Source: Roseimaritima multifibrata (GTDB lineage: Bacteria > Planctomycetota > Planctomycetia > Pirellulales > Pirellulaceae). Taken from it: a stretch of DNA of 64,000 nucleotides. A model generated the notes under the pieces. It had not been told where the DNA came from, made no database searches, and saw only the letters and a program-made list of their open reading frames with translations. Location: positions 5,890,001 through 5,954,000 of the forward strand of contig NZ_CP036262.1 of assembly GCF_007741495.1 (NCBI RefSeq), given 5' to 3'. Position 1 is the stretch's first letter; every line of letters starts with the position of its first letter. The position numbers and the translations under genes were made by a program. Of this stretch, positions 37,731-46,504 are shown in pieces.

Positions 37731-38201
37731 ATGCGATGCGTCCTGCAACGAGTCCTCGAAGCTCGAGTCGATATCGACGGCGAAACCGTCGGTGCCATCG
37801 AGCAGGGATTGATGATTTTAGTTGGGGTAGGGGAGGGCGATACGGAATCGGACGCCCGGTACCTTGCCGATAAAACCGCGGTGCTTCGGATCTTCTCCGA
37901 CGACGCTGACAAAATGAATCTTTCCATCTTGGATGTTCAGGGATCCGCCCTGGTCGTCAGCCAATTCACCCTGCTGGCCGACTGCCGCAAAGGACGGAGG
38001 CCCGCTTTCACCGGAGCCGCTGAACCTCAGATTGCAAACAGGCTGTACCAATCCTACTGCCAGCGATTGGTAGAGCAGGGGATTGAAGTCCAAACCGGAC
38101 GCTTCGCTGCCGACATGCAAGTTCACCTGATCAACGATGGCCCCGTAACGATCCTGCTGGAATCGCCGCCCAAAGCGAAAGAAGATTCAAACAGCGGTTA
38201 G
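37731..38201 (+). CDS. dtd: D-aminoacyl-tRNA deacylase
   Basis: Removes D-amino acids (and glycine mischarged on tRNA-Ala) from tRNA. 156 residues, usual length. Motifs are MRCVLQRVLEARVDIDGE at the start, ILVGVGEGD, the active-site SQFTLLADCRKGRRPAF, and the chirality-checking NDGPVTILLES with Gly-cisPro. ATG 37731 has AAAGG six bases upstream. The tail of about 12 residues is non-conserved. It ends convergently with the next gene, 57 bp away. Confidence 0.95.
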   Translation: MRCVLQRVLEARVDIDGETVGAIEQGLMILVGVGEGDTESDARYLADKTAVLRIFSDDADKMNLSILDVQGSALVVSQFTLLADCRKGRRPAFTGAAEPQIANRLYQSYCQRLVEQGIEVQTGRFAADMQVHLINDGPVTILLESPPKAKEDSNSG

Positions 38202-38258
38202 AAATCCGATGTGCAGACATGGCTTCAAAAACGATAACCAATCCCAAACGATCTGCGG

Positions 38259-39047
38259 CTAGCGTTTTTTGAATGGATGACGCATCGTTTGCAACCAGCT
38301 CTCCGCAGGCTCCGATAGCTCGGGAATCGCCATCTGGTTTTCATGCAATTGATGCCGATGCAAAAAACCATGATCACACCAAGCCAGATAGGCTAGCAAG
38401 AAAAACTTTGCATAGGTCGACACATTCGCCCACGTGCTGTTGCCTGCAAATTTCATCGCCGTCCCAAACGACTTCTTCAACCGAGTTCGACCGCCTCCCA
38501 TACTGACCGACCAAATCTCATCCATCGTCAGGTGCGTCCCGAAACCAAGAGTCACTGCGGCGGCTTTGTAGACACGAATCGCTTCACTGGGACTTGGGAC
38601 AAGCAAATAGGTCAGCAACCCCGCGGAAAACATCGCCGGTATGCTGTGCCACATCCCTCGGTGAACCGTGTATCGCTTAAAAAATTTGACCAGCACGAAT
38701 CGCATGAACAGATAAATCAACATCGCCGAGAACGCCATTTCCTCCGGCGTCATGTCGAGAGCTCGGAATCGATCGATCATCAACATCGGCACCACGGCCG
38801 AACCAAAATTAGTCGTCTCGCGAAGTGGTACACCGGTGTCACTGTCCAGGTCGGGCAACATCCCGCTGACCGCGCACAACCCAGCCGCCAGGACGCCGCT
38901 TTCAATCGACATCCCTTGAAAGAAAACTCCCCAGTAGCCGTAGGCAACTCCGACCATCGTGCTACCGGTGATATGGGCTTTAAATCCAGCCACCCAATCC
39001 ACTTCAGTTTTGCTAGCATTCAGGCTTCGCAAACGATCGCGAAACAC
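38259..39047 (-). CDS. YdjM-like membrane-bound metal-dependent hydrolase
   Basis: 262 residues from GTG 39047, with several membrane spans. Family marks are an early His in FKAHITGSTMVG, VSGMLPDLDSDTG (acidic metal ligands), RYTVHRGMWHSIPA and FGTHLTMDEIW. These fit the LexA-binding, inner-membrane-associated putative hydrolase family (DUF457/YdjM). The substrate is unknown. A cytosolic tail ends in HPFKKR. It is divergent from the cvpA-like gene. Confidence 0.8.
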   Translation of the reverse strand: MFRDRLRSLNASKTEVDWVAGFKAHITGSTMVGVAYGYWGVFFQGMSIESGVLAAGLCAVSGMLPDLDSDTGVPLRETTNFGSAVVPMLMIDRFRALDMTPEEMAFSAMLIYLFMRFVLVKFFKRYTVHRGMWHSIPAMFSAGLLTYLLVPSPSEAIRVYKAAAVTLGFGTHLTMDEIWSVSMGGGRTRLKKSFGTAMKFAGNSTWANVSTYAKFFLLAYLAWCDHGFLHRHQLHENQMAIPELSEPAESWLQTMRHPFKKR

Positions 39048-39155
39048 GCCCCTCTCTCATACTCCGATTCGCCCCGGTTTGCCAAGATTGATCTTCGTCC
39101 AACGAACTGGGTTTGGTATGAATACTAGGCTTCACCAAGACCTTCGGAGTAACGG

Positions 39156-39836
39156 TTGGAAACGTACGACATCCTGATGCTGATTGTGCTAGCTGGCACA
39201 GCACTCTACGGAGCGATGAAGGGATTTGCCTGGCAAGTCGCCTCGATCGCGTCGATCGTGCTGAGCTATTTGGTGGCGGTTTGGTACCGCGAGCCATTTA
39301 GCCAATCGATCAGTGCGGAACCGCCATGGAACCGACTACTGGCGATGCTGATTCTGTACGTGGGAACTTCGCTGGTGATCTGGGTCGCTTTCCGGATGGT
39401 CAGTCGATCGATCGATCGCATGAAACTGCGGGAATTCGACCGCCACATCGGGGCGTTATTTGGGCTCGCCAAAGGCGTGCTGTATTGCTCGGTGATCACG
39501 CTGTTTGCCGTCACAACCCTGGGAGCGTCCAACCGCCAAAAAATCGCTCAATCGCGAAGCGGCTACTACATCTCCAAAGTGCTCGCACACAGCAACGGCA
39601 TCTTGCCGACCGAAGTCCAACAGGTGCTCAGTCCGTACATCGAGCAATTTGACGAACAGATCGAATCGGGCGGTACCGCGCCAGTCGACCGTCCCGAGAT
39701 GCCTTGGAAGACGCCAAGCGATGTCGATTCACTGTGGCCTGGCGAAGGCGGCGAAGCCCCAGCGATCGATCCCAGCAAGTGGCTACCGGCCGATCTCTTG
39801 CAACAAGCCCAGCGCGAACGAGCCATGCGAAGATAG
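39156..39836 (+). CDS. CvpA-family membrane protein
   Basis: 226 residues from TTG 39156, which has GGAG six bases upstream and is preferred to ATG 39177. Four hydrophobic spans in the first 130 residues, with the CvpA pattern YDILMLIVLAGTALYGAMKGFAWQ and a later IGALFGLAKGVLYCSVITL. The last 90 residues are soluble, acidic and Pro-rich. CvpA was first linked to colicin V export and, in related proteins, to peptidoglycan and envelope maintenance; the role here is unspecified. Confidence 0.88.
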   Translation: METYDILMLIVLAGTALYGAMKGFAWQVASIASIVLSYLVAVWYREPFSQSISAEPPWNRLLAMLILYVGTSLVIWVAFRMVSRSIDRMKLREFDRHIGALFGLAKGVLYCSVITLFAVTTLGASNRQKIAQSRSGYYISKVLAHSNGILPTEVQQVLSPYIEQFDEQIESGGTAPVDRPEMPWKTPSDVDSLWPGEGGEAPAIDPSKWLPADLLQQAQRERAMRR

Positions 39837-40198
39837 CGATCGCCGCGTGACAGCGCAGCGCAATCCAAGCGGCACGACGCCTCAAAAGATCCGGCACTCA
39901 AACAGCCCGCAGGGGACGCCCATCACAACCGACGAAGCATGGGCCTAAGCAAAGCGGCCACAGAACGCCTGAAAACATCAAACAAGAAGCTGCAAATCAA
40001 AGAAAAGCCTGTTTCCCTAGGAAAATCAAGGTCTGAATACAACATAAGAGGCATTATCGGACGTTGCTAATAGGGCGATTTCCCAATAGATTCCCCGCAT
40101 TGTCGCCTTTCACTCCGCGTAAGAACGCCCTGGTAATGCAACTTTCGCGGACCGAAGGTTGCGACAATCTTTCTCCGCTCACCCATGACTTGGCACCG
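39837..40198. other. Spacer before dgt
   Basis: 362 bp between the CvpA gene and the chosen dgt start. Open frames run through it, but their translation is not protein-like. It may contain the dgt promoter; no repeat or hairpin was seen. Confidence 0.5.
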
Positions 40199-41527
40199 AT
40201 GACTCGGCTTCACTGGAACCGCCTGCTATCCGATTTCCGCTGCCCTCGCCCTGGCCAGGTGCCGCGACGTTCACGCGACGAACCATTCCGCACGCCGTTC
40301 GAAGCGGACTACGACCGGATCGTTTACTCGCCCGCCTTCCGGCGGCTCGCCCGCAAGATGCAGGTCTACCCGCACTCGCCGCACGATCATGTCCACAACC
40401 GCCTAACCCACTCCATCGAAGTCGCCAGCGTCGGTCGCTCCTTTGCGAAACGGATCGCGGCCCTGCTGATCGACAAACAGGAGATGCCCGCCAACCGAAA
40501 AACGGAAGATGTGTGCCAGATCCTTCAAGCCGCATGTTTGGCACATGACATCGGAAACCCTCCGTTCGGACATGGAGGCGAATACGCGATTCGCCAATGG
40601 GTCCAAGACCATCCCACCGACGTCTTTGGCGACGACCTTTCTCAGACCGACGAAGGACTCCGCCACGATTGGCTGATCTTTGAAGGCAACGCCCAAGGCT
40701 TCCGCCTAGCCAGCCGCGCGGACAACCCACAGGCCGGCTACATGCGACTGACGTACGCGACCCTTGGAGCGATGGTTAAGTACCCGTGGCACTCCTGCGA
40801 TCAGCGTGCGATCACCCATCAAAAATTCAACATCTTTTCCAGCGAGCGTGAACTGTTCGAACAGGTTTGGAACGAGATGGACCTGGGCACACAGGACGCT
40901 GCCAAACGCCATCCGTTATCCTTCTTGTCCGAGGCGGCCGACGACATTTGCTACCGGATTCTTGACCTGGAAGACGCGGTCGAAATGAACATCCTGAACG
41001 ACAGCCATGTCCGTCCGGTGCTGCTACAGATCATGAACGAAGATCATTCGCAACTTCCCTTATCGGTTCTGCGAGGCAAAGCGATTCACACCCTGGTGAA
41101 CGCTACCTGGCAGGTCTTTGAACAAGACTACGAAGCGATCATGCATGGCGACCGAATCGCCGATTTGAAAACGAACTTAGATTCGTCTCTACTAAATGCA
41201 CTCGAGCAGGTCACCGAGCACTACACGACGATCTTTGCGCATCGCGCCAAGGTAACGGCAGAACTTGGCGCGTACCAAGCGCTGGGAAGGATTGTCGGCG
41301 CACTAAGCCAAGCGACGCGCAGACTAAGCCAACAACAGATGTTTCAGAAAACCGATTTCCTCACCAAGCGAACTCTAATGCTCGCCTGGGGAGAGAATTA
41401 TGTTTCTGAAAACCAACAGCGTCCGTATGCATGGTGGCTGCATCAAGTCATGGATTACTTTGCCAGCCTGACGGACACCAACGCAACGACGTTGTCGCAG
41501 CAGATCACGGGCAACACAGCAGGGTAG
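40199..41527 (+). CDS. dgt: dGTP triphosphohydrolase (HD domain)
   Basis: Hydrolyses dNTPs, chiefly dGTP, to nucleoside and triphosphate. The frame is open from 40064 (TTG) with an ATG at 40136, but ATG 40199 (MTRLHWNRLLSDFRCP) matches the normal distance to the conserved SRDEPFRTPFEADYDRIVYSPAFRRLARKMQV. HD metal-site residues are seen in NRLTHSIEVASVGRS, ACLAHDIGNPPFGHGGE and EAADDICYRILDLEDAVE. 442 residues. It ends in a palindromic sequence shared with the convergent DUF3127 gene. Confidence 0.92.
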   Translation: MTRLHWNRLLSDFRCPRPGQVPRRSRDEPFRTPFEADYDRIVYSPAFRRLARKMQVYPHSPHDHVHNRLTHSIEVASVGRSFAKRIAALLIDKQEMPANRKTEDVCQILQAACLAHDIGNPPFGHGGEYAIRQWVQDHPTDVFGDDLSQTDEGLRHDWLIFEGNAQGFRLASRADNPQAGYMRLTYATLGAMVKYPWHSCDQRAITHQKFNIFSSERELFEQVWNEMDLGTQDAAKRHPLSFLSEAADDICYRILDLEDAVEMNILNDSHVRPVLLQIMNEDHSQLPLSVLRGKAIHTLVNATWQVFEQDYEAIMHGDRIADLKTNLDSSLLNALEQVTEHYTTIFAHRAKVTAELGAYQALGRIVGALSQATRRLSQQQMFQKTDFLTKRTLMLAWGENYVSENQQRPYAWWLHQVMDYFASLTDTNATTLSQQITGNTAG

Positions 41528-41549
41528 TTTTTTAAAAAAACCGCCCTGC
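41519..41549. terminator. AT-centred palindrome between convergent genes
   Basis: GCAGGG-TA-GTTTTTT pairs with AAAAAAAC-CG-CCCTGC, starting inside the dgt stop region. The poly-T/poly-A lies in the stem centre rather than after it, so a bidirectional terminator role is possible but unusual. Confidence 0.35.
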
Positions 41550-41718
41550 CCCTCGCCCCCGACACCTTCTCTCCCTTTCCCTCTTGCTAAGAAGGAACGA
41601 TCCCACGGGAGACCGAAAGGCTGCACAAGTTTGGCGAAAACAGCCGGAGCATCTGTACGGACGCCCCGTCGCTCACGCTCTCAACAAAACTTGTTAAACG
41701 ATCGACTGTCCATCTGCT

Positions 41719-42093
41719 TTAGAAAGGGACATCATCTTCGTCGAAGGCAGCTTCCGAAAGACTGTCGTTGGCTTCAGCGCCACCGGCACCGTTGGGTGCA
41801 TCCATTTTCGTGAAGGAGATACCTTCCACGTTAACGAAGAATTTGACTTCGGAGTTCGCATCGCGTTGCCATTTGCGACCGCTCAATCGATAGGTCACTT
41901 CGATCGAATCCCCGACCTGGACTCCGTCAACCGAATCACATGCATCACGAATAAATTCAACCGGAACATAGTTGGTAAAACTGCCCAACTCTTGCTCCAG
42001 GACCACTAGTCGTTTGCGAAATCCTTTCTGTCCGTAAGTTTTTGTTTCTTCAACCAAGTGGACGATCCCAGTTACTTTCGCATCAGCACTCAT
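41719..42093 (-). CDS. DUF3127 OB-like protein with SSB-type acidic tip
   Basis: 124 residues. The core (about 5-95) has the beta-rich pattern of DUF3127: VTGIVHLVEETKTYGQKGFRKRLVVLEQ, VPVEFIRDACD, VGDSIEVTYRLSGRKWQ, VKFFVNVEGISF, consistent with a single OB-fold. After a low-complexity linker it ends in DEDDVPF. This mimics the C-terminal tip of single-stranded DNA-binding protein (DDDIPF), which recruits replication and repair proteins. A nucleic-acid role is inferred. It starts 51 bp after the accA stop and may be in one operon with it and the kinase. Confidence 0.85.
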   Translation of the reverse strand: MSADAKVTGIVHLVEETKTYGQKGFRKRLVVLEQELGSFTNYVPVEFIRDACDSVDGVQVGDSIEVTYRLSGRKWQRDANSEVKFFVNVEGISFTKMDAPNGAGGAEANDSLSEAAFDEDDVPF

Positions 42094-42144
42094 CTTTAAT
42101 ACTCACTTTCAGCCACCACTAGCGGCAAGGAACAACAATTAGGT

Positions 42145-43122
42145 TTAGGCTTCGACGGCGCCATCCAGATAGACGCCCATCTTACGGAACTTTTTGTAGC
42201 GGCTTTCGATCAATTCATCCATGGGGATGGCCTCCAACTCTGCCAAGGTTCGTGACAGATAGGTTTTCAAACGGCTAGCCATTTGATGATGATCGCGGTG
42301 AGCCCCTCCCAGAGGTTCGTCAATCACATCATCGACAACCCCCAACTTCTTCAAGTCGCCCGAGGTAAAGCGGAGCGAATCGGCGGCGTTCGGTGCGTAC
42401 TGGTGACTTTTCCACAAAATCCCCGCACAACCTTCAGGACTAATCACCGAATAATAGGCATTCTTCAAAACGGCAACGCGGTCCCCTACCCCGATCCCCA
42501 AAGCGCCTCCGGACCCTCCTTCTCCGATCACAACACAGATCACCGGAGTCCGCAAGCGACTCATCTTGAACATACTTTCGGCGATCACCTGAGCCTGCCC
42601 GCGTTCTTCGGCACCGATCCCCGGGTACGCACCTGGCGTATCGATAAAGCAGATCAGCGGCAACTTGTATTTCTCTGCCATCGCCATCTTACGCATCGCT
42701 TTGCGATAGCCTTCAGGATGTGCACACCCGAAATGGCATGCCGCCCGTTCCTTGTATGTACGCCCTTTTTGGTGACCGATCATCATCACCTTAAAGCGAT
42801 CAAGTTTCGCAAAACCTGTCAGCATTGCACGGTCGTCGCCAAAATGTTTATCCCCATGCAGTTCTACAAAGTCATCAAAGACCAACTGCAAATAGTCCCT
42901 CGTGTAGGGACGATTTTGATGACGAGAAACCTGCACAGTTTGCCAAGGAGTCAGATGCGAATAGACTTCGCGAAGCTGCTCATTCACCGTCTGCCGCAAC
43001 TCTCGAAGATCTGCTTCTTGGGCTGCCGAGCGATCTGCAACTCGCTCCAGTTCACCGACTTGGTTTTCAAGTTTGACAATTTCGCGTTCAAACTCCAGGC
43101 CCGGTCCAGCATCCATATTCAT
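42145..43122 (-). CDS. accA: Acetyl-CoA carboxylase carboxyltransferase subunit alpha
   Basis: Transfers CO2 from biotin to acetyl-CoA in fatty-acid synthesis, with AccD as partner. About 325 residues; a TTG at 43131 also opens the frame, but ATG 43122 is preferred. Conserved segments are LEFEREIVKLENQVGELE at the start, VQVSRHQNRPYTRDYLQLVFDDFVELHGDK, QKGRTYKERAACHFGCAHPEGYRKAMR, FIDTPGAYPGIGAEERGQAQVIA, VIGEGGSGGALGIGVGDRV, and the SPEGCAGILWK oxyanion region. accD is not in the window. Confidence 0.95.
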   Translation of the reverse strand: MNMDAGPGLEFEREIVKLENQVGELERVADRSAAQEADLRELRQTVNEQLREVYSHLTPWQTVQVSRHQNRPYTRDYLQLVFDDFVELHGDKHFGDDRAMLTGFAKLDRFKVMMIGHQKGRTYKERAACHFGCAHPEGYRKAMRKMAMAEKYKLPLICFIDTPGAYPGIGAEERGQAQVIAESMFKMSRLRTPVICVVIGEGGSGGALGIGVGDRVAVLKNAYYSVISPEGCAGILWKSHQYAPNAADSLRFTSGDLKKLGVVDDVIDEPLGGAHRDHHQMASRLKTYLSRTLAELEAIPMDELIESRYKKFRKMGVYLDGAVEA

Positions 43123-43172
43123 CTCACTCAATACGTTTTCGAAAATTCCAGTGACGCGATACGCGTCCGGCC

Positions 43173-44129
43173 CTAATTATTGCGAAACAAGTCATCAGGA
43201 TTTTTAAAGTTAGGCAGGTCATCAAAGACACTAACCTCAGGAGGCTTAGGGACTCGCTTAAACAACTTCATTGCCCGCACCTCCTTCAAGAACTCCCACA
43301 TCGATTGCGGGCGATTCTCTGGCGACTTTGCCATCATGCTGCGAATCAATGCCGCGAATTCGGAGCTTACGTTGTCGTTGTAGACCAAGGGGGTGGGAAT
43401 GTTCGCTTTCAAGTGCTTGGTCAAAAGCTCGTTCGGCGTTGAACCGGTGAACGGGGCTTTTGCGGTAACCATTTCGAACAGCACACAGCCAAAACTGTAA
43501 ATATCGGCTCGCTCATCACATGCCTTGCCACGAATCTGCTCGGGCGACATGTAGCTCTTGGTCCCCTGGATTTTGGACTTGGAAAACAGCTTTGCCAGCC
43601 CCGATTTCTTTTTCTCAGCAATCTGAAAGTCGATTAATTTGGTCTCCCCTTCCCTACTAACCAAAAAATTGTCGGGCTTGATATCGCGGTGGATCCAACC
43701 TTTGTTGTGCATGAAGTAAAGCCCCTCTGCCGCCTGCTCCACAATGGTGTGAAGCATGAACGCAAGCGACTCCGGTCCCCGCCGCAGGGCCTGCTTCATG
43801 TTCAGTTCACTAAACAGTTCCATCACCAACATCGGAGTGTCACTCTCGATGGTGTACTCGTAAATTTTGATGATGCGATTGCTGGTTGTCAGCGTCGAAG
43901 CGACCGCGTACTCATGCTTCAGCGTCGCCAATTCTTCTTTATCGTGCCGTTTCTGGGGGCGAAGAATTTTCAGGGCAAACCGCTCATCCGACTCCGAATG
44001 CACCGCCTCCCAGACTTCACAGGTCCCTCCACCTCGGATCAAACGGACAAGCCGGTAGGGTCCCAGAAAATCGCGGATTTTTGTCATGAGCACGGCATCG
44101 GTTAAAAGCGGAGAAATCTTCCTAACCAT
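43173..44129 (-). CDS. Serine/threonine protein kinase with DFQ motif
   Basis: 318 residues, soluble, a kinase domain from about 22 to 290 and a short Pro/Phe-rich tail. It has a glycine-rich loop IRGGGTCEVW, ATP Lys54 (FALKIL), and catalytic loop HRDIKPDN (147-154). The metal-binding triad reads DFQ (167-169) rather than DFG; the essential Asp is kept. An MSPEQIRG segment follows at the APE position, then DIYSFGCVLFEMVTAKAPF. The start is ATG 44129; ATG 44087 (MTKIRDFLGPYRLV) is an alternative that starts at the domain. No transmembrane or sensor domain is present. It lies 50 bp upstream of accA on the same strand, so co-transcription is possible. Confidence 0.9.
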   Translation of the reverse strand: MVRKISPLLTDAVLMTKIRDFLGPYRLVRLIRGGGTCEVWEAVHSESDERFALKILRPQKRHDKEELATLKHEYAVASTLTTSNRIIKIYEYTIESDTPMLVMELFSELNMKQALRRGPESLAFMLHTIVEQAAEGLYFMHNKGWIHRDIKPDNFLVSREGETKLIDFQIAEKKKSGLAKLFSKSKIQGTKSYMSPEQIRGKACDERADIYSFGCVLFEMVTAKAPFTGSTPNELLTKHLKANIPTPLVYNDNVSSEFAALIRSMMAKSPENRPQSMWEFLKEVRAMKLFKRVPKPPEVSVFDDLPNFKNPDDLFRNN

Positions 44130-44372
44130 CTTAGGCAGACCCGCAGGTTACGAAAAGGCGATGCCCCTCGGAGGCCCCCGCCGAATGACAGCCCAGCCCC
44201 CCTCCCCTCCCAAAAAAAAGGACATTTGGCAGTGAAATGAACCTTTTATGCGTTTCAACAGCGGATTCAGCCTAAGCGAACGGACGCCACGTCGTAACGC
44301 GTTCAGCCCGGAGGCTGTTTTCGGTGGGGCCTGGGAAATCCCCACTCCCCACCTCCAAACGCTGAAAACCAT

Positions 44373-45530
44373 CTACTTCAGCAGTTCCTCGTAGATTTCC
44401 CTCAACCGCCGGGTCATCGTTTCGGCTTGAAAAGGCTCGGTAAAACGCTCGCGGCCAGTCGCCCCCAACCGCAGCCGAAGCTGCGGATCCCCTGCGATCT
44501 GGATCAAACGGCGAGCAAGTTCGTCGATACCACCTGCGGGGACTAAAAACCCCGTCTCGTCGTTTATGACGACTTCTCGAGCCCCATCGACGTCGTAACT
44601 GACGACCGGTTTTCCCGCGATCAGGGCCTGCGGAAGCGCTCTCGCCAACCCTTCGCGGTAGGAAGTGTGAACCAGCGCGTCCATCGCCCCGATCAGCGAA
44701 GGGATTTCCACAGGCGGGACCAGTCCAGTCAACAAAAAACGGTCCGTCAGCCCCAGCGACGAAATTTTCTTTTCCAGCTCTTCCCGAAGGACCCCATCGC
44801 CGACCAACAAGAACTTCACCTTCGGGTGCTCAGCGAGGACCCGCGATGCAGCGTGAATCAGGTCATCGTGCCCTTTCAGATGAAACAGCCTGGCAATTTT
44901 TCCGATCACAATATCGTCAGGTTGGATACCAAGCTTCTTACGTGTCTGCTCGCGAGTTTTATCAGCGGCCAGGAACGGCGCGACATCCATCCCACTGTAA
45001 ACCGTCGTGAATTTCGAGCGATCCGCAACTCCGCCCTCGACCATTAAATCGGTCATCGCGTCGGCGACGGAGATCAGGCGATGGCACTGCTTGGCCGCAC
45101 GGCGTTCACACTTGCGATAAAACCAGCGGATCGGAGCGGGCTGATAGGGATAAAACGGAGCCCCATGAACCGTATGCAAAATTGCCGGAACCTTTAGCGC
45201 CCACGCGGCCTGCCGCCCCAGGATCCCACCTTTTGCACTATGCGTGTGGACAACATCCGGCTTGAAATCCCGCAGCGCCGCCTTCAATGCAGCCAACGCT
45301 TTCGCATCGTTCAGCGGATGGATGGCTCGCCGCAGCATAGGGAGCTCCTTTGTCGGCAACTCCCCTACCCTGCCCTGCTCCAGCAAACCGCCTTCGGGGC
45401 CCAATGAAGGCCCGGTCAAAAGCAGAACGTCGTCTCCGTAATCGCGCAACAATCCATGGCAGGTCAACAATGTGTTTTCCTGAGCCCCACCAACGATCAT
45501 TCGAGTGATCACATGAGCGATTCGCAACAC
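44373..45530 (-). CDS. Family 4 glycosyltransferase
   Basis: 385 residues from GTG 45530. It adopts the GT-B fold of GT4: N-terminal RIAHVITRMIVGGAQENTLLT, VVHTHSAKGGILGRQAAW, then the C-terminal donor domain with IARLFHLKGHDDLIHAA, LLVGDGVLREELEKKI, and the GT4 signature TSYREGLARALPQALIAGKPVVSYDVDGAREV. It retains the nucleotide-binding Glu pair region. It probably adds a sugar to a lipid-linked polysaccharide; donor and acceptor are unknown. First of the minus-strand polysaccharide genes, next to truA. Confidence 0.9.
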   Translation of the reverse strand: MLRIAHVITRMIVGGAQENTLLTCHGLLRDYGDDVLLLTGPSLGPEGGLLEQGRVGELPTKELPMLRRAIHPLNDAKALAALKAALRDFKPDVVHTHSAKGGILGRQAAWALKVPAILHTVHGAPFYPYQPAPIRWFYRKCERRAAKQCHRLISVADAMTDLMVEGGVADRSKFTTVYSGMDVAPFLAADKTREQTRKKLGIQPDDIVIGKIARLFHLKGHDDLIHAASRVLAEHPKVKFLLVGDGVLREELEKKISSLGLTDRFLLTGLVPPVEIPSLIGAMDALVHTSYREGLARALPQALIAGKPVVSYDVDGAREVVINDETGFLVPAGGIDELARRLIQIAGDPQLRLRLGATGRERFTEPFQAETMTRRLREIYEELLK

Positions 45531-45561
45531 AAGCCTTTCACAACAGCCTCAAACATAAGGA

Positions 45562-46353
45562 CTAAGGCAATTCGCCCTGGTCCAAGATGGGTTGAATATC
45601 GTAGTCGACGCGGATTAAGAACAGCCCCAGTGCCGGAGCCGTTGGGCCTGCCTTATCGCGATCTTTCACATCAAGCAAGAAATCGATCCATTCTGGAGTC
45701 TGTTTACCACGCCCAACCTCCAGTAGGCTTCCCACGATATTGCGAACCATATTATAAAGAAACCCATCGGCTTCGATTTCGATATCCAGATACACCGCGT
45801 CTCCCCTACCCTCTTCCACGATCAGGTCGAGTGCACGGACATCACGGACGGTGGTTAGGCGGTCCGCCCCGGCCGCTTGGAAGCTAGCGAAATCCAGCTT
45901 ACCGACCAAGCGTCCAGCCGCATCCCGCATTGCCGGCACATCTAAACGGTAAGGCACGTGCAAGCGATAGCGATGCTCAAAAGCATTCCGGATCCCGCCC
46001 ACCTGCACTTGGTATCGATAGCGTTTACCGACGGCGTCACGGATAGCATGAAAATAGAGCGGCATTTCGGCAGCTTCCACGACCACAATATCGGGAGGCA
46101 ATTTGGTATTCATCGCCCGCATCAGGCTAGCGGCCGAAGCCCGCCAAGCATCGGTGGTAAGGCTGCCGACCTGAGCCAACGCATGGACACCCGAATCGGT
46201 CCGTCCACTACCGGTAACCACCACGCGTTCGCCCGTCAGCTTAGCCACCGCCCGTTCCAGCATCCCCTGCACCGTCAGCTGCCGAGGCTGAACCTGCCAC
46301 CCAGCATACCCCGTCCCATCATAGGAAATCCCCAGCTTAAAACTACGCAGCAT
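45562..46353 (-). CDS. truA: tRNA pseudouridine synthase A
   Basis: Converts uridines 38-40 of the tRNA anticodon arm to pseudouridine. The frame opens at 46482, but ATG 46353 gives MLRSFKLGISYDGTGYAGWQ, the standard N-terminus, and 263 residues. The catalytic Asp is in VTGSGRTDSGVHALAQVGS. Other conserved parts are YRYQVQ, HRYRLHVPYRLDV, FASFQAAG and FLYNMVRNIVGSLLEVGRGK. A housekeeping gene inserted among polysaccharide genes, about 31 bp from the GT4 gene start. Confidence 0.95.
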   Translation of the reverse strand: MLRSFKLGISYDGTGYAGWQVQPRQLTVQGMLERAVAKLTGERVVVTGSGRTDSGVHALAQVGSLTTDAWRASAASLMRAMNTKLPPDIVVVEAAEMPLYFHAIRDAVGKRYRYQVQVGGIRNAFEHRYRLHVPYRLDVPAMRDAAGRLVGKLDFASFQAAGADRLTTVRDVRALDLIVEEGRGDAVYLDIEIEADGFLYNMVRNIVGSLLEVGRGKQTPEWIDFLLDVKDRDKAGPTAPALGLFLIRVDYDIQPILDQGELP

Positions 46354-46504
46354 TTGGTCGACTCGTAAAAGATGGCTTGGCGCGTATTCATTTTTAGCAA
46401 ACAGGCCATTGCAATGCAGCGTCCGACCGGGCAAGGTCGCAAGGCAATCATGCTCCTGCAAGTTGACGACGGAAATTTCCAATCATGGATCTCACGTTCC
46501 AGAA

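Noticed and set aside
42283-43176. 297-codon plus-strand frame opposite accA
   Set aside because: accA on the minus strand accounts for the sequence; the plus-strand peptide has no family character.
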